Shown here piece by piece: positions 1-6,506 of a stretch of 11,355 nucleotides of DNA; position 1 is the first letter of the stretch, and every line of letters begins with the position of its first letter. The DNA is from Verrucomicrobiia bacterium (GTDB lineage Bacteria; Verrucomicrobiota; Verrucomicrobiia; Opitutales; Opitutaceae), in NCBI GenBank assembly GCA_030424825.1, contig JAUHWE010000085.1, positions 1-11,355 on the forward strand, given 5' to 3'. A program made the position numbers and the translations under genes. The notes beneath the pieces are model-generated. The model had not been told where the DNA came from, did no database searches, and saw nothing but the letters and a program-made list of their open reading frames with translations.

Positions 1-48
1 AAGGGCGTAAACTTGCTTGATATAGTTCTCGACGGTACTGGATGCCAT
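1..48 (-). CDS. DtxR/MntR-family metal-dependent transcriptional regulator (N-terminal fragment, cut by window edge)
   Basis: Only the first 16 codons are inside the window. They read MASSTVENYIKQVYAL from an ATG at 48. The pattern S-x-T-V-E-[ND]-Y-[IL]-K-x-[IV]-Y is the usual opening of the winged-helix domain in DtxR/MntR/IdeR repressors, which bind Fe2+ or Mn2+ and then shut off metal uptake genes. A possible weak ribosome site (AGG about seven bases upstream) precedes the ATG. The gene is divergent from the response regulator at 206, with 157 bp between them. The family call rests on this short N-terminus, so the metal specificity and the integrity of the rest are unknown. A chance match is possible but unlikely because start codon, frame and motif all agree. 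Confidence 0.62.
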   Translation of the reverse strand, partial: MASSTVENYIKQVYAL

Positions 49-205
49 GGGAGCCTGCGACTGGCTATTGGTGAAGAAATAAGCCTCTGATTGAAAGCAT
101 TTATACAGAAAACCGCGATCAATCTGCCCTCGTGCAGAAAATTCACAAACAGGGTATGGTCTACGGTCCCTTTGGTAATTTCTTGTAAATAAGGAAAGCA
201 GAAAG
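49..205. promoter_or_regulatory. Divergent intergenic region between DtxR-like gene and response regulator
   Basis: This 157-bp spacer must hold the start signals of both divergent genes. A TATACA hexamer at 102-107 could be a -10 element for the plus strand, but I find no convincing -35 at the right distance. Purine-rich AAGGAA at 191-196 lies nine bases before the GTG at 206 and is a plausible ribosome binding site for the response regulator. No operator is defined with confidence. Confidence 0.35.
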
Positions 206-865
206 GTGGCAGATTCACAGGGCCCAATTCGTGCCGATGTACTCACTCACCCAATGGACCAAAAACTGAAAGTTCACATTGTTGAGGACGATCCCTCCAC
301 CCGCCGCCTCCTCGAAAATCTCACCAGTTTGCTCGGCTACGAAACAGCATCCTATGACAACGGCGATGAAGCCTGGGACACGTTTGCCGTCGAGGACCCG
401 CAAATCGTGATCAGCGACTGGAAGATGCCTGGTAAAGACGGGCTAGAGCTCTGTCGCCGCCTCCGCCAAATGCGGACGGAAACCTACACCTACTTTATTC
501 TCGTAACGGCTCAAAGGCGCTCGAGAGCCAATCTCGAACTCGCGCTTGATGCGGGCGTAGACGATTTCCTAAAGAAGCCGATCGGTTCGGACGAAATCTG
601 GAACCGCCTGCGGGTCGCGGAACGCATCCTGGGCTTCAACCGCCAGGTAAAGACCTTGGAGAGTTTGATTCCAATTTGCGCTTACTGCAAAAAGGTCCGC
701 AACGAGACCGATCTCTGGGAGCAAATCGAGCAGTACGTCAACCAACGTACGGGAGCGGATTTTACACACTCGATTTGCCCGCCTTGTATCGAGAAGCACG
801 TGCGGCCTCAGATGGAGGCGTACAAGCTGGAGCAAAAAGAAAAGCGAGCCGCCGCCGAATCCTGA
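206..865 (+). CDS. Response regulator: receiver domain plus C-terminal four-cysteine module
   Basis: A 219-residue phospho-relay output protein. The receiver domain covers about residues 21-140: acidic pocket E27/D28/D29, phospho-acceptor D71 in ISDWKMPG, T101, and K124 in LKKP, so it should be phosphorylatable. No DNA-binding, cyclase or histidine-kinase domain follows. Instead residues 152-200 carry LIPICAYCKKVR, a helix with W171, and then HSICPPC, giving cysteine pairs C158/C161 and C191/C194 with H188 nearby. This tail recurs at the C-terminus of many receiver, PAS and GAF proteins and looks like a small metal-binding module, but its function is unknown to me. The GTG start at 206 has AAGGAA nine bases upstream; the internal ATG at 254 (residue 17) begins exactly at the domain but has no ribosome site, so it is a live alternative. 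No sensor kinase is adjacent. The gene converges on the Smr gene with 20 bp between stops. Confidence 0.9.
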   Translation: MADSQGPIRADVLTHPMDQKLKVHIVEDDPSTRRLLENLTSLLGYETASYDNGDEAWDTFAVEDPQIVISDWKMPGKDGLELCRRLRQMRTETYTYFILVTAQRRSRANLELALDAGVDDFLKKPIGSDEIWNRLRVAERILGFNRQVKTLESLIPICAYCKKVRNETDLWEQIEQYVNQRTGADFTHSICPPCIEKHVRPQMEAYKLEQKEKRAAAES

Positions 866-885
866 ATCTGCTCGTCGATCCAGTC

Positions 886-1158
886 CTACTTGAGCTGGAC
901 CAATGTGGCGCCCCAGCTTCCCGACGATTCGTCCCCAAGCCTAAAACTTTCTACGCGATCCGATTTGCGCAGCAACGCGTGCACCGTTTCCCGAAGCGTC
1001 CCCGTTCCTTTGCCGTGAATCACTCTGACCTGCCTAATTCCCTTTTCCTCGCAGGCTTGGAAATAGTCCTCTAGGAGATACTTCACCTCCGAGGGCCGAA
1101 ATGTGTGCAAATCAAGTTCTCCGTTTATCGGAATTTCAATCGGGTCGGGTTCGTCCAT
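886..1158 (-). CDS. Small Smr (MutS2 C-terminal-like) domain protein
   Basis: A 90-residue stand-alone Smr domain. The family signatures are present in order: LDLHTF at 15-20 (the family's LDLHG-type motif), VIHGKGTGTLR at 46-56 (the HGxGxGxLR loop) and GSWGATLVQL at 80-89 (the terminal G-x-G-x-T-x-V strand). Smr domains act as DNA-nicking or RNA endonucleases, either fused to MutS2 or alone; proteins this short usually carry only the domain with a brief N-terminal tail, as here. The ATG start is supported by an AAGGAG ribosome site eleven bases upstream, the best one in the window. Its stop faces the response regulator stop, and its start is divergent from the TonB-domain gene. The exact substrate cannot be told from sequence. 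Confidence 0.9.
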   Translation of the reverse strand: MDEPDPIEIPINGELDLHTFRPSEVKYLLEDYFQACEEKGIRQVRVIHGKGTGTLRETVHALLRKSDRVESFRLGDESSGSWGATLVQLK

Positions 1159-1292
1159 TGGTCTCTCTTCTCCTTGGGTTAGGTCTCACACGAAACTTTC
1201 TTAAATCGCTCGTTAAAGTGTCGAATTACAAGCAAGCAACCGTGCATTTCGAATCGCTTGGCTATAAATTACCGCCTTCGATTCATCAACTC

Positions 1293-1997
1293 ATGAATTT
1301 CTGGAAAACACCGCTCACTCTCGCCACCATGATACTGGTGGCATCGACGTGCTTTTCTAAAGAAGGCGAAGACACCGGCAAGGTCCTTCCACCCGTCCCG
1401 ATTTACAAAGTATCGCCCCGGCACCCAGACGATCTCTACGCCAGAGCAGTCGAAGGGGAAGCGGTGATAGCCGTAACGGTAGACATGTTTGGCGGCGCGA
1501 CGAAACCCGAAGTCGAAAGCGCCACCCATCAGGATTTCGGAGTGGCAGCGGCACTTGCAGCATCAGAATGGATTTTCGAACCAGCTACAAAAGCCGGGGT
1601 TCCCATTGAATCGAGGGTCAAGCTGCCGTTCGTATTCGAAATCGCTTTCGAGCACAAAATGAATGTCGAAATGGGGCGCGAGGTATTCGTCGAACTGAAA
1701 GGACCCATTGTCCCCTCGTCCGAACTAGACAAGGATCCCCTTCCTAGCTACGTGCCGCCGTTTTCCAATTTTTACCCTGAGAACTTCCGCAATAGCGGAA
1801 AGTCTGCCGCCGTGAATCTGGAATTTGTCATCTCGCCCACCGGTGACGTGCTAAACCCTCGTATCCTTTCGATCACAACAGAAGGATTCGAGAAAGCCGC
1901 ACTCAAGGCAATCAGCAGCATGAAGTATCGTCCCGTTATGGTCAACGGCAAGGCTGCCTATGTATCCATGATTCGACCAATCCAGCTCACGGAGTGA
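1293..1997 (+). CDS. Exported protein with two tandem TonB C-terminal-like domains
   Basis: From the ATG at 1293 the product is 234 residues. Residues 1-22 form a hydrophobic signal or anchor (TPLTLATMILVAST) ending near C20; S-T-C is not a good lipobox, so lipidation is doubtful. Residues about 36-118 form one TonB C-terminal-like fold: a Y-P-like opening (IYKVSPRHPDD), GEAVIAVTVDMFGG, an alanine-rich helix, W93, F95-E96-P97 and LPFVFEI. Residues about 150-232 repeat the plan with AAVNLEFVISPTGDV, the helix FEKAALKAISSMKYRP and RPIQLTE. TonB C-terminal domains contact outer-membrane transporters or act as periplasmic modules; the usual long proline-rich spanner is absent and no ExbB/ExbD is nearby. 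The frame is open upstream to 1101, but that part overlaps the Smr gene antisense and lacks a signal sequence, so 1293 is preferred although no ribosome site is visible. A TATAAA at 1263-1268 might be a -10 element. Confidence 0.82.
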   Translation: MNFWKTPLTLATMILVASTCFSKEGEDTGKVLPPVPIYKVSPRHPDDLYARAVEGEAVIAVTVDMFGGATKPEVESATHQDFGVAAALAASEWIFEPATKAGVPIESRVKLPFVFEIAFEHKMNVEMGREVFVELKGPIVPSSELDKDPLPSYVPPFSNFYPENFRNSGKSAAVNLEFVISPTGDVLNPRILSITTEGFEKAALKAISSMKYRPVMVNGKAAYVSMIRPIQLTE

Positions 1998-2036
1998 TCG
2001 AGGCGGTCCTCGCAGATGGCCCGCCGGTTCCAAACG

Positions 2037-3236
2037 TCACGACTCTACGAATACGGCGACCGAAGAGGTGTATCCATGCACAAAACTCCGACCTCCAACC
2101 GGACCGAATTCCCCATTTCCGAAAAAACCAACCTGCGCCTGCGGGTTCAAGATCGGGTAGATGCTGGACGCGTCGTGATGCTCTTCGCCGAACAGTCCCG
2201 CTCCACGACCCGAACAGTTGCTTAGGCAAGCCCCATAGATCCGTTTTCCATCCAGCTCCTTGTGGAAGCTTGCGACCAACTCCCTGAGCTCCTCGCTCGC
2301 TCCCTTTCCGTCACGAATTTGAAACTGCAGGGATTGGCCTACACGCGGAAAGGCCCCAACGGCTAGCGAGCCTTTCGAGGCATCTGCGGCCAGTAGATTG
2401 CGAACCAGAAAATCGCCCCGCTTGAATTCCTCCAAATATTCGTCAACCGCTAGCCCAACAAAAACGTGCCCACGGCTTCTGCGGCGCATTTCTTCACTGA
2501 TTCCATGAAACGTCTCCTCTAGAATTTTTACGGCAGGTCGATTGCCGATTCGTTCTAGCACGTTGCCGCTCGCCTTCGTAATAGTCCAAGCATCCCCGAT
2601 CGGCGTGCATCCTTGGGCCGTAAGCCCCGCCAGTTTCACTCCGCCACCTATGCCGACCGCCACCCCACCATCGGCAATTACCGAATCATTCCAGATCACC
2701 GCGCTCGTTTTCGCTTCACTATCAAAATGAGCCAAACCTCCATAGATCGGAGCCTTCGGAAAATCCCGTTCCCAGGACACGATTAGCTCTTCGACGCTTA
2801 CGTGTAGCGGTTCGGCAAATACAATCCATCCATTGATGCCCTCGCTTCCGGGATCGAAGCGCCTCCGCCAAAAGCCCGCCTCCTGGCGCTTTATCCCCTC
2901 CTGAGCCATTTTAGCGGAAAAGCCCAGATCGACAAGCCGACTTCCTGGTAGGCAGAACAGTCCCACAGCAATGCCACCCGTGCGCTCAAACTCCAGCTGG
3001 TTAGAAATCACTCCATTCGACACGCATCCTGCCAAAGTGGGAATGCCTAAAGACGAACGAAGCACATCTACAATATCTTCCGCAAAATCGATCCAGTCAG
3101 AGGAAATGAATACAAGCCCCAAGTCCACTTCCCTTGGCAGAAGGGAACGCCGCAACCTCAGGGCCCACCGTTTGAATTCCGATTTGTCCCAAGGCTCGTT
3201 CCATCTATCTGCAATGCTGTAGGGCTTTTCGTCCAC
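2037..3236 (-). CDS. FIST-domain (FIST_N and FIST_C) sensory protein
   Basis: A 399-residue soluble protein with both halves of the FIST module and nothing else. The N-terminal half (about 35-195) includes LVFISSDW, the IPTLAGCVSNGVIS strand-turn where the family has a GC-T/S-x-x-G element, and a GGVAVGI strand. The C-terminal half (about 215-388) has the diagnostic GQSLQFQIRDG at 300-310, ACLSNCSGRGAGLFG at 336-350, EEHHDASSI and FGNGEFGPVGG at 372-382. FIST domains are proposed ligand-binding sensors, often for amino acids or other small molecules, and are frequently tied to signal-transduction proteins. No signal peptide or output domain is present here. The GTG start at 3236 lies one base after the TGA of the OleC-like gene, so translation is probably coupled. 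The stop converges on the TonB-domain gene. Family assignment is firm; ligand and role are unknown. Confidence 0.87.
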   Translation of the reverse strand: MDEKPYSIADRWNEPWDKSEFKRWALRLRRSLLPREVDLGLVFISSDWIDFAEDIVDVLRSSLGIPTLAGCVSNGVISNQLEFERTGGIAVGLFCLPGSRLVDLGFSAKMAQEGIKRQEAGFWRRRFDPGSEGINGWIVFAEPLHVSVEELIVSWERDFPKAPIYGGLAHFDSEAKTSAVIWNDSVIADGGVAVGIGGGVKLAGLTAQGCTPIGDAWTITKASGNVLERIGNRPAVKILEETFHGISEEMRRRSRGHVFVGLAVDEYLEEFKRGDFLVRNLLAADASKGSLAVGAFPRVGQSLQFQIRDGKGASEELRELVASFHKELDGKRIYGACLSNCSGRGAGLFGEEHHDASSIYPILNPQAQVGFFGNGEFGPVGGRSFVHGYTSSVAVFVES

Positions 3237-3237
3237 C

Positions 3238-4893
3238 TCAATCCTGCTGCTCGTTCATTTTCCTTCCCAAAATCAGTCGGTTGATCTTGGCATTGTGCCG
3301 CACATCGACCGGAAACGCCCGATCAAACAGGAAGGTTTCTATGTCGCTCGTCACCGATGTTGTTGCTGCTGCTGATTGAAGACATTGAATAAACTGGGAA
3401 CGTTCCTTTTCCGATTGAGGAAACGCGTTTTTTAGGGGCTCCACAACTATCGCTGGAACCCTTTGACCGTCTCGCTGCAATCCAATCAAGGCAGTCCGGA
3501 ATACGTTTGGCAGCGCATTGAAAACGCCTTCGCAACAATCCGAATAGTACGTTTTACCGGCAGCCTCAACGCGCTCTGCTTTCCTTCCGCAGAACCAGAT
3601 TCTTCCCTGGGGATCGAAATACCCGAGATCCCCCATTCGGTGCCATACCCGTCCCTCGCAGTCGATCTTCGCTTCACGCGTTGCTTCTGCCAGTCCATCG
3701 TATTCCCTCGTCACGCTCGGACCCGTGGCCACGATTTCGCCGATTTTTCCCAGTGGCAAGGGTTCGTCCAAATCGGTGGCCTCAAGGGGCTCGTCGCTTA
3801 TCTTGAGTATCTTCACTTCGACCCCTGGGAGGGGACGACCCACGCAGGTCCCTTTCCCTTGCTCCGTCAGGGCGGCGGTCTCGCCGAGTACTTCAACATC
3901 GGCGATCGAAGAAACGGGGAGGACTTCGGTCGCACCATAGGGCGAATGAACGTGGCCCTCCACGAGTATTTTTCGAAATTGCTCCATCAACTGAGGGGGA
4001 ACCGACGCTCCGGCCATCAGGATGCGCCTCAAGCTAGGCAGGGTTTCACCTCGTTCGGAGCAATAGGCCCCGATCTTTTTCCACAGTACCGGTGAGCCAA
4101 ATGAGTTCGTCACTCCACACTGCTGAATCGCCTGAACAATTTTCGCAGGATCCACCGTTGCCGGCTTGCTCGGGTTGATTTCCGGCACCACCGTCGTCAT
4201 TCCCAAGGCGGGATTGAAAAGGGCGAAAATCGGCAACATTGGTAGATCCGTTTCCCCTGCGGTGATTCCATAGTGCTCCCGGATCGCGGAAACCTGGGCT
4301 TCAAACATCCCGTGCTCGTAGCAAACCCCCTTGGGAGGACCGGTTGAACCGGAGGTGAAGAGGATCGCGGCCAAATCGCGGGACGTCGTTTCAGCCCCTG
4401 GGAAATCCCCGTCTCCCTTCGATCGCGGCGCCCTCGAGATTGGCCCTCCGACTTTTACCCGACTTCGAAGCGATTTAAAGGACCCTCGAAAAATCCAGGA
4501 AATCCAAAGAGCGAGTGGTATTCCCACTAAGGCGTCGGGCTTGGAACGGCGTACGCAGGACAGAAAAGACCGAAGCCCCATCCCCGGATCGATGACGATG
4601 GGAACCGCCCCGATTTTAAAGAGAGAAAAGCAGAGAGCGATCAACGGCAATCCCGGCCGCGCCATGAGCAGCACGCGCGATCCGCGGCCGATCCCTTTTC
4701 CGAGGAGGTGGCGTCCCCAATTGTCCTGCTCTTGAGCTAGTTCGCGGAATGTAAGAACCAAATAGTCGATTTTGCCATTGGCATCCCGGCCGCGAGGAAT
4801 TTTCAGGGCGGGACGTTCGCCGCTTTTGGACGCCATCTCGTCAAGATAACGCGATACGTTGGAAACCAAAGAACTCGAATCGCTGCTACGCAC
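3238..4893 (-). CDS. oleC: OleC-like ATP-dependent beta-lactone synthetase / AMP-binding ligase
   Basis: A 551-residue ANL-superfamily enzyme. Visible motifs are the AMP-binding P-loop FTSGSTGPPKG at 179-189, YGATE at 319-323, GDLGYFD at 421-427, RIWFCGRKAE at 431-440 and a C-terminal lysine K536 in FPVDVRHNAKI. Two stretches point to OleC rather than a generic acyl-CoA ligase: PIFALFNPALGMTTVVPEI at 221-239, with GVTNSFGSPVLW following, and the FPVDVRHNAKINR ending. OleC converts a 2-alkyl-3-hydroxy fatty acid, using ATP, to a cis-beta-lactone, which OleB decarboxylates to a long-chain olefin. OleA, OleB and OleD are not in the window. The GTG start at 4893 has AGGGA immediately against it, too close to be ideal; a TTG eight codons later is an alternative. 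The downstream FIST gene starts one base after the stop. Subfamily assignment is from motif recall and would need phylogeny to confirm. Confidence 0.8.
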   Translation of the reverse strand: MRSSDSSSLVSNVSRYLDEMASKSGERPALKIPRGRDANGKIDYLVLTFRELAQEQDNWGRHLLGKGIGRGSRVLLMARPGLPLIALCFSLFKIGAVPIVIDPGMGLRSFLSCVRRSKPDALVGIPLALWISWIFRGSFKSLRSRVKVGGPISRAPRSKGDGDFPGAETTSRDLAAILFTSGSTGPPKGVCYEHGMFEAQVSAIREHYGITAGETDLPMLPIFALFNPALGMTTVVPEINPSKPATVDPAKIVQAIQQCGVTNSFGSPVLWKKIGAYCSERGETLPSLRRILMAGASVPPQLMEQFRKILVEGHVHSPYGATEVLPVSSIADVEVLGETAALTEQGKGTCVGRPLPGVEVKILKISDEPLEATDLDEPLPLGKIGEIVATGPSVTREYDGLAEATREAKIDCEGRVWHRMGDLGYFDPQGRIWFCGRKAERVEAAGKTYYSDCCEGVFNALPNVFRTALIGLQRDGQRVPAIVVEPLKNAFPQSEKERSQFIQCLQSAAATTSVTSDIETFLFDRAFPVDVRHNAKINRLILGRKMNEQQD

Positions 4894-4998
4894 TCCCTAG
4901 TTGCAATCCAATGTAATGATGACTGGAGCAAATTCTCCCATACCCATTTGGACTGGCACCGTTTTCAAACGATGACGCGATAAATGGGCGTCAGCAGC

Positions 4999-5247
4999 TC
5001 AATCGTCCGCAATTGTGAAAAGCCCCCAGAGGAAACGCACGCGCCCGCCACTGGTGTTTTTTCTCGGGACCAACTCCGACGTTTTAACCCCGATGGTCAT
5101 CGGACCCGTCTTGCTGTAGGTCTTGTTCTCAACGGTGACCCATCCGGCAACGGTCGCCTCAGAGGATCCATACTTGGTGGTCGCACACCCTGTGAACAGG
5201 GCAGCGAAGAGAGAAATGACCAGAATCGATGCGAGTTTCGTTTTCAT
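4999..5247 (-). CDS. Small predicted lipoprotein, unknown function
   Basis: An 82-residue protein with a lipoprotein signal: positively charged start MKTK, hydrophobic core LASILVISLFAAL and lipobox F-T-G-C at 18-21, so the mature protein would be anchored through C21. Phenylalanine at -3 is slightly off the consensus. The mature part of about 62 residues is rich in short beta-like stretches (ATVAGWVTVENKTYS, TIGVKTSELV, RVRFLWGLFTIADD) and matches no family I recognise. The frame extends upstream to a TTG at 5280, but the ATG at 5247 places the signal peptide at the N-terminus and sits about 36 nt after a predicted transcription start. It is on the same strand as RNase D upstream and oleC downstream, with 105-110 bp on each side, so it is probably its own transcription unit. 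Confidence 0.72.
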   Translation of the reverse strand: MKTKLASILVISLFAALFTGCATTKYGSSEATVAGWVTVENKTYSKTGPMTIGVKTSELVPRKNTSGGRVRFLWGLFTIADD

Positions 5248-5289
5248 AGCGACAGCAGGGCGTTCGTAACTTTTTGACAACCTTCTGTA

Positions 5290-5318
5290 ACTATCAACGA
5301 GATACGAATGGGCATCAA
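5290..5318 (-). promoter_or_regulatory. Candidate sigma-70 promoter of the small lipoprotein gene
   Basis: Reading the minus strand, TTGATG (5313-5318) and GATAGT (5290-5295) are separated by exactly 17 bp; each matches its consensus hexamer at four of six positions. The predicted transcription start near 5283 gives a 36-nt leader to the ATG at 5247 and argues against the upstream TTG. This is a consensus match only. Confidence 0.35.
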
Positions 5319-5357
5319 GGCAATAATCTTCGCCAGATTTGGCTTTTCTGAGCCATG

Positions 5358-6488
5358 CTAACTCTCTTCAGGAGGCTCGTTCGATTCCGCAGACTCAATA
5401 ATTTTTCTCAACAGCTCTTTCTGCCATTCAAGAAGGCCCTCCATAGAGCTGGAATCGCGAGACAGCTGGGCCACGAAACTCCGCGTTGCGATTAAAGTGG
5501 GGTCGATTCCCAGTTCATCGGCCATCTTATTGCGGTGTAGCTTGATCTTCTCCTGCCGGTCCAGTTCCGCCTGGCTCAGAGGACCTTTGGGATCCTCCCG
5601 AGGGGGAAGCTTTGGCAGGGACTTGGGGTCGCGTGCCTCCCCTCGCTTCAAAGCATCCACCAGGCCTTGCTTCTTGCGGCGTTGAATCCCGGGGGGAAGC
5701 GATTCGAAAACGAACTTCCAATTCCCCTCGGAAACCGCTTCCGCTAGTTTTAGCATGTACTCGTTGCCCAACACTTTGAAAGGAGGCCGGTCGAGACGGC
5801 GGGCAAGATCGTCCCTCCAGTGCCACAATTCGTACAGGGCCGCCTTCCCTTTACCGTCCAACTTGCTCGCTCGCGCGATCCGCCAAGAATGCTCGCTGCT
5901 TTCCGGGAATCCACTTTGAGCCGTCTCAATCTGGTACTCGCAGCGCTGCTCGAGCCAGGTCTCGCGCCCGTGCGCCCGTATTCGTTCCATTAGGAGGTCC
6001 CTCAGCTGGTGCAAATAAAGGACATCGTTGGCCGCGTATTTCAGCATCTTCTCCGTCAGCGGGCGTTGTGACCAATCGCTCTTCTGACTGTCTTTCGGCA
6101 GCTTCACGTCAAAGAATTCTTCGAGAAGGGCGGCCAGACCGAATTTTTTGATTCCCAGAAGCTGTGATGCCAGCATCGAGTCGAAAATGCTCGTGGCCCG
6201 GAAATCGGCAAACTCATGAAACAGGCGCAAATCGAAGTCGCTGCCATGCATAAGGAGGTGCATTCCGTCGAGCGACTTCCAGAAGCGGGAGTAATCGATC
6301 GCCGCAAGCATGTCTAAAAGGAAGGTCCTTCCGTCAAATCTCAGCTGCAGCAGGCAGAGTTGCGTGGCGTAGTGATGTAGATTATCCGCTTCGCTATCCA
6401 GAGCGATCTCAGTCTGCGACTCCAGCCGATCGCAGAGATCGTTCAAGCCTTCTTGGGTATCAATGTATTCAAATGATTCGTCTTCCAT
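5358..6488 (-). CDS. rnd: Ribonuclease D (DEDDy 3'-5' exoribonuclease with HRDC domain)
   Basis: A 376-residue protein close to the usual RNase D length. The exonuclease domain is about residues 5-175, with all catalytic residues of the DEDDy class: D31 and E33 in ALDSEAD, D86 in HGSDFDL, and Y151 and D155 in YAANDVLYL. The usual D-T-E of motif I is D-S-E, which keeps both acids. A helical HRDC-type domain follows (about 200-285, SWRIARASKL to KVLGNEYML), then a charged proline-rich linker and a second shorter helical segment around 310-365 resembling the C-terminal HRDC-like part. The enzyme trims 3' ends of tRNA precursors and other stable RNAs in the cytoplasm. Its ATG is 18 bp after the stop of the deacetylase-fold gene, so the two are probably co-transcribed. 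No strong ribosome site is visible. Confidence 0.93.
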   Translation of the reverse strand: MEDESFEYIDTQEGLNDLCDRLESQTEIALDSEADNLHHYATQLCLLQLRFDGRTFLLDMLAAIDYSRFWKSLDGMHLLMHGSDFDLRLFHEFADFRATSIFDSMLASQLLGIKKFGLAALLEEFFDVKLPKDSQKSDWSQRPLTEKMLKYAANDVLYLHQLRDLLMERIRAHGRETWLEQRCEYQIETAQSGFPESSEHSWRIARASKLDGKGKAALYELWHWRDDLARRLDRPPFKVLGNEYMLKLAEAVSEGNWKFVFESLPPGIQRRKKQGLVDALKRGEARDPKSLPKLPPREDPKGPLSQAELDRQEKIKLHRNKMADELGIDPTLIATRSFVAQLSRDSSSMEGLLEWQKELLRKIIESAESNEPPEES

Positions 6489-6506
6489 GCTCGGTTGCGA
6501 GAGCGG

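Noticed and set aside
676..1074. A 132-codon plus-strand open frame between the response regulator and the TonB-domain gene
   Set aside because: It overlaps the end of the response regulator in another frame and the Smr gene antisense, both of which have strong domain evidence.
1101..1292. N-terminal extension of the TonB-domain protein
   Set aside because: It overlaps the Smr gene antisense and would bury the signal sequence; the ATG at 1293 begins directly with the signal segment.
1999..2012. A 5-bp hairpin (CGAGG/CCTCG) between the convergent TonB-domain and FIST genes
   Set aside because: The stem is short and no T-tract follows on either strand, so it is not supported as a terminator.
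3463..4095. A 210-codon open frame on the plus strand antisense to the oleC-like gene
   Set aside because: It lies wholly within the ligase gene on the opposite strand, has no recognisable domain, and its composition is what an antisense frame of a GC-biased gene gives.
5340..5355. TGGCT/AGCCA hairpin just after the RNase D stop
   Set aside because: It has a five-base stem without a U-tract on the transcript strand; it could be chance.
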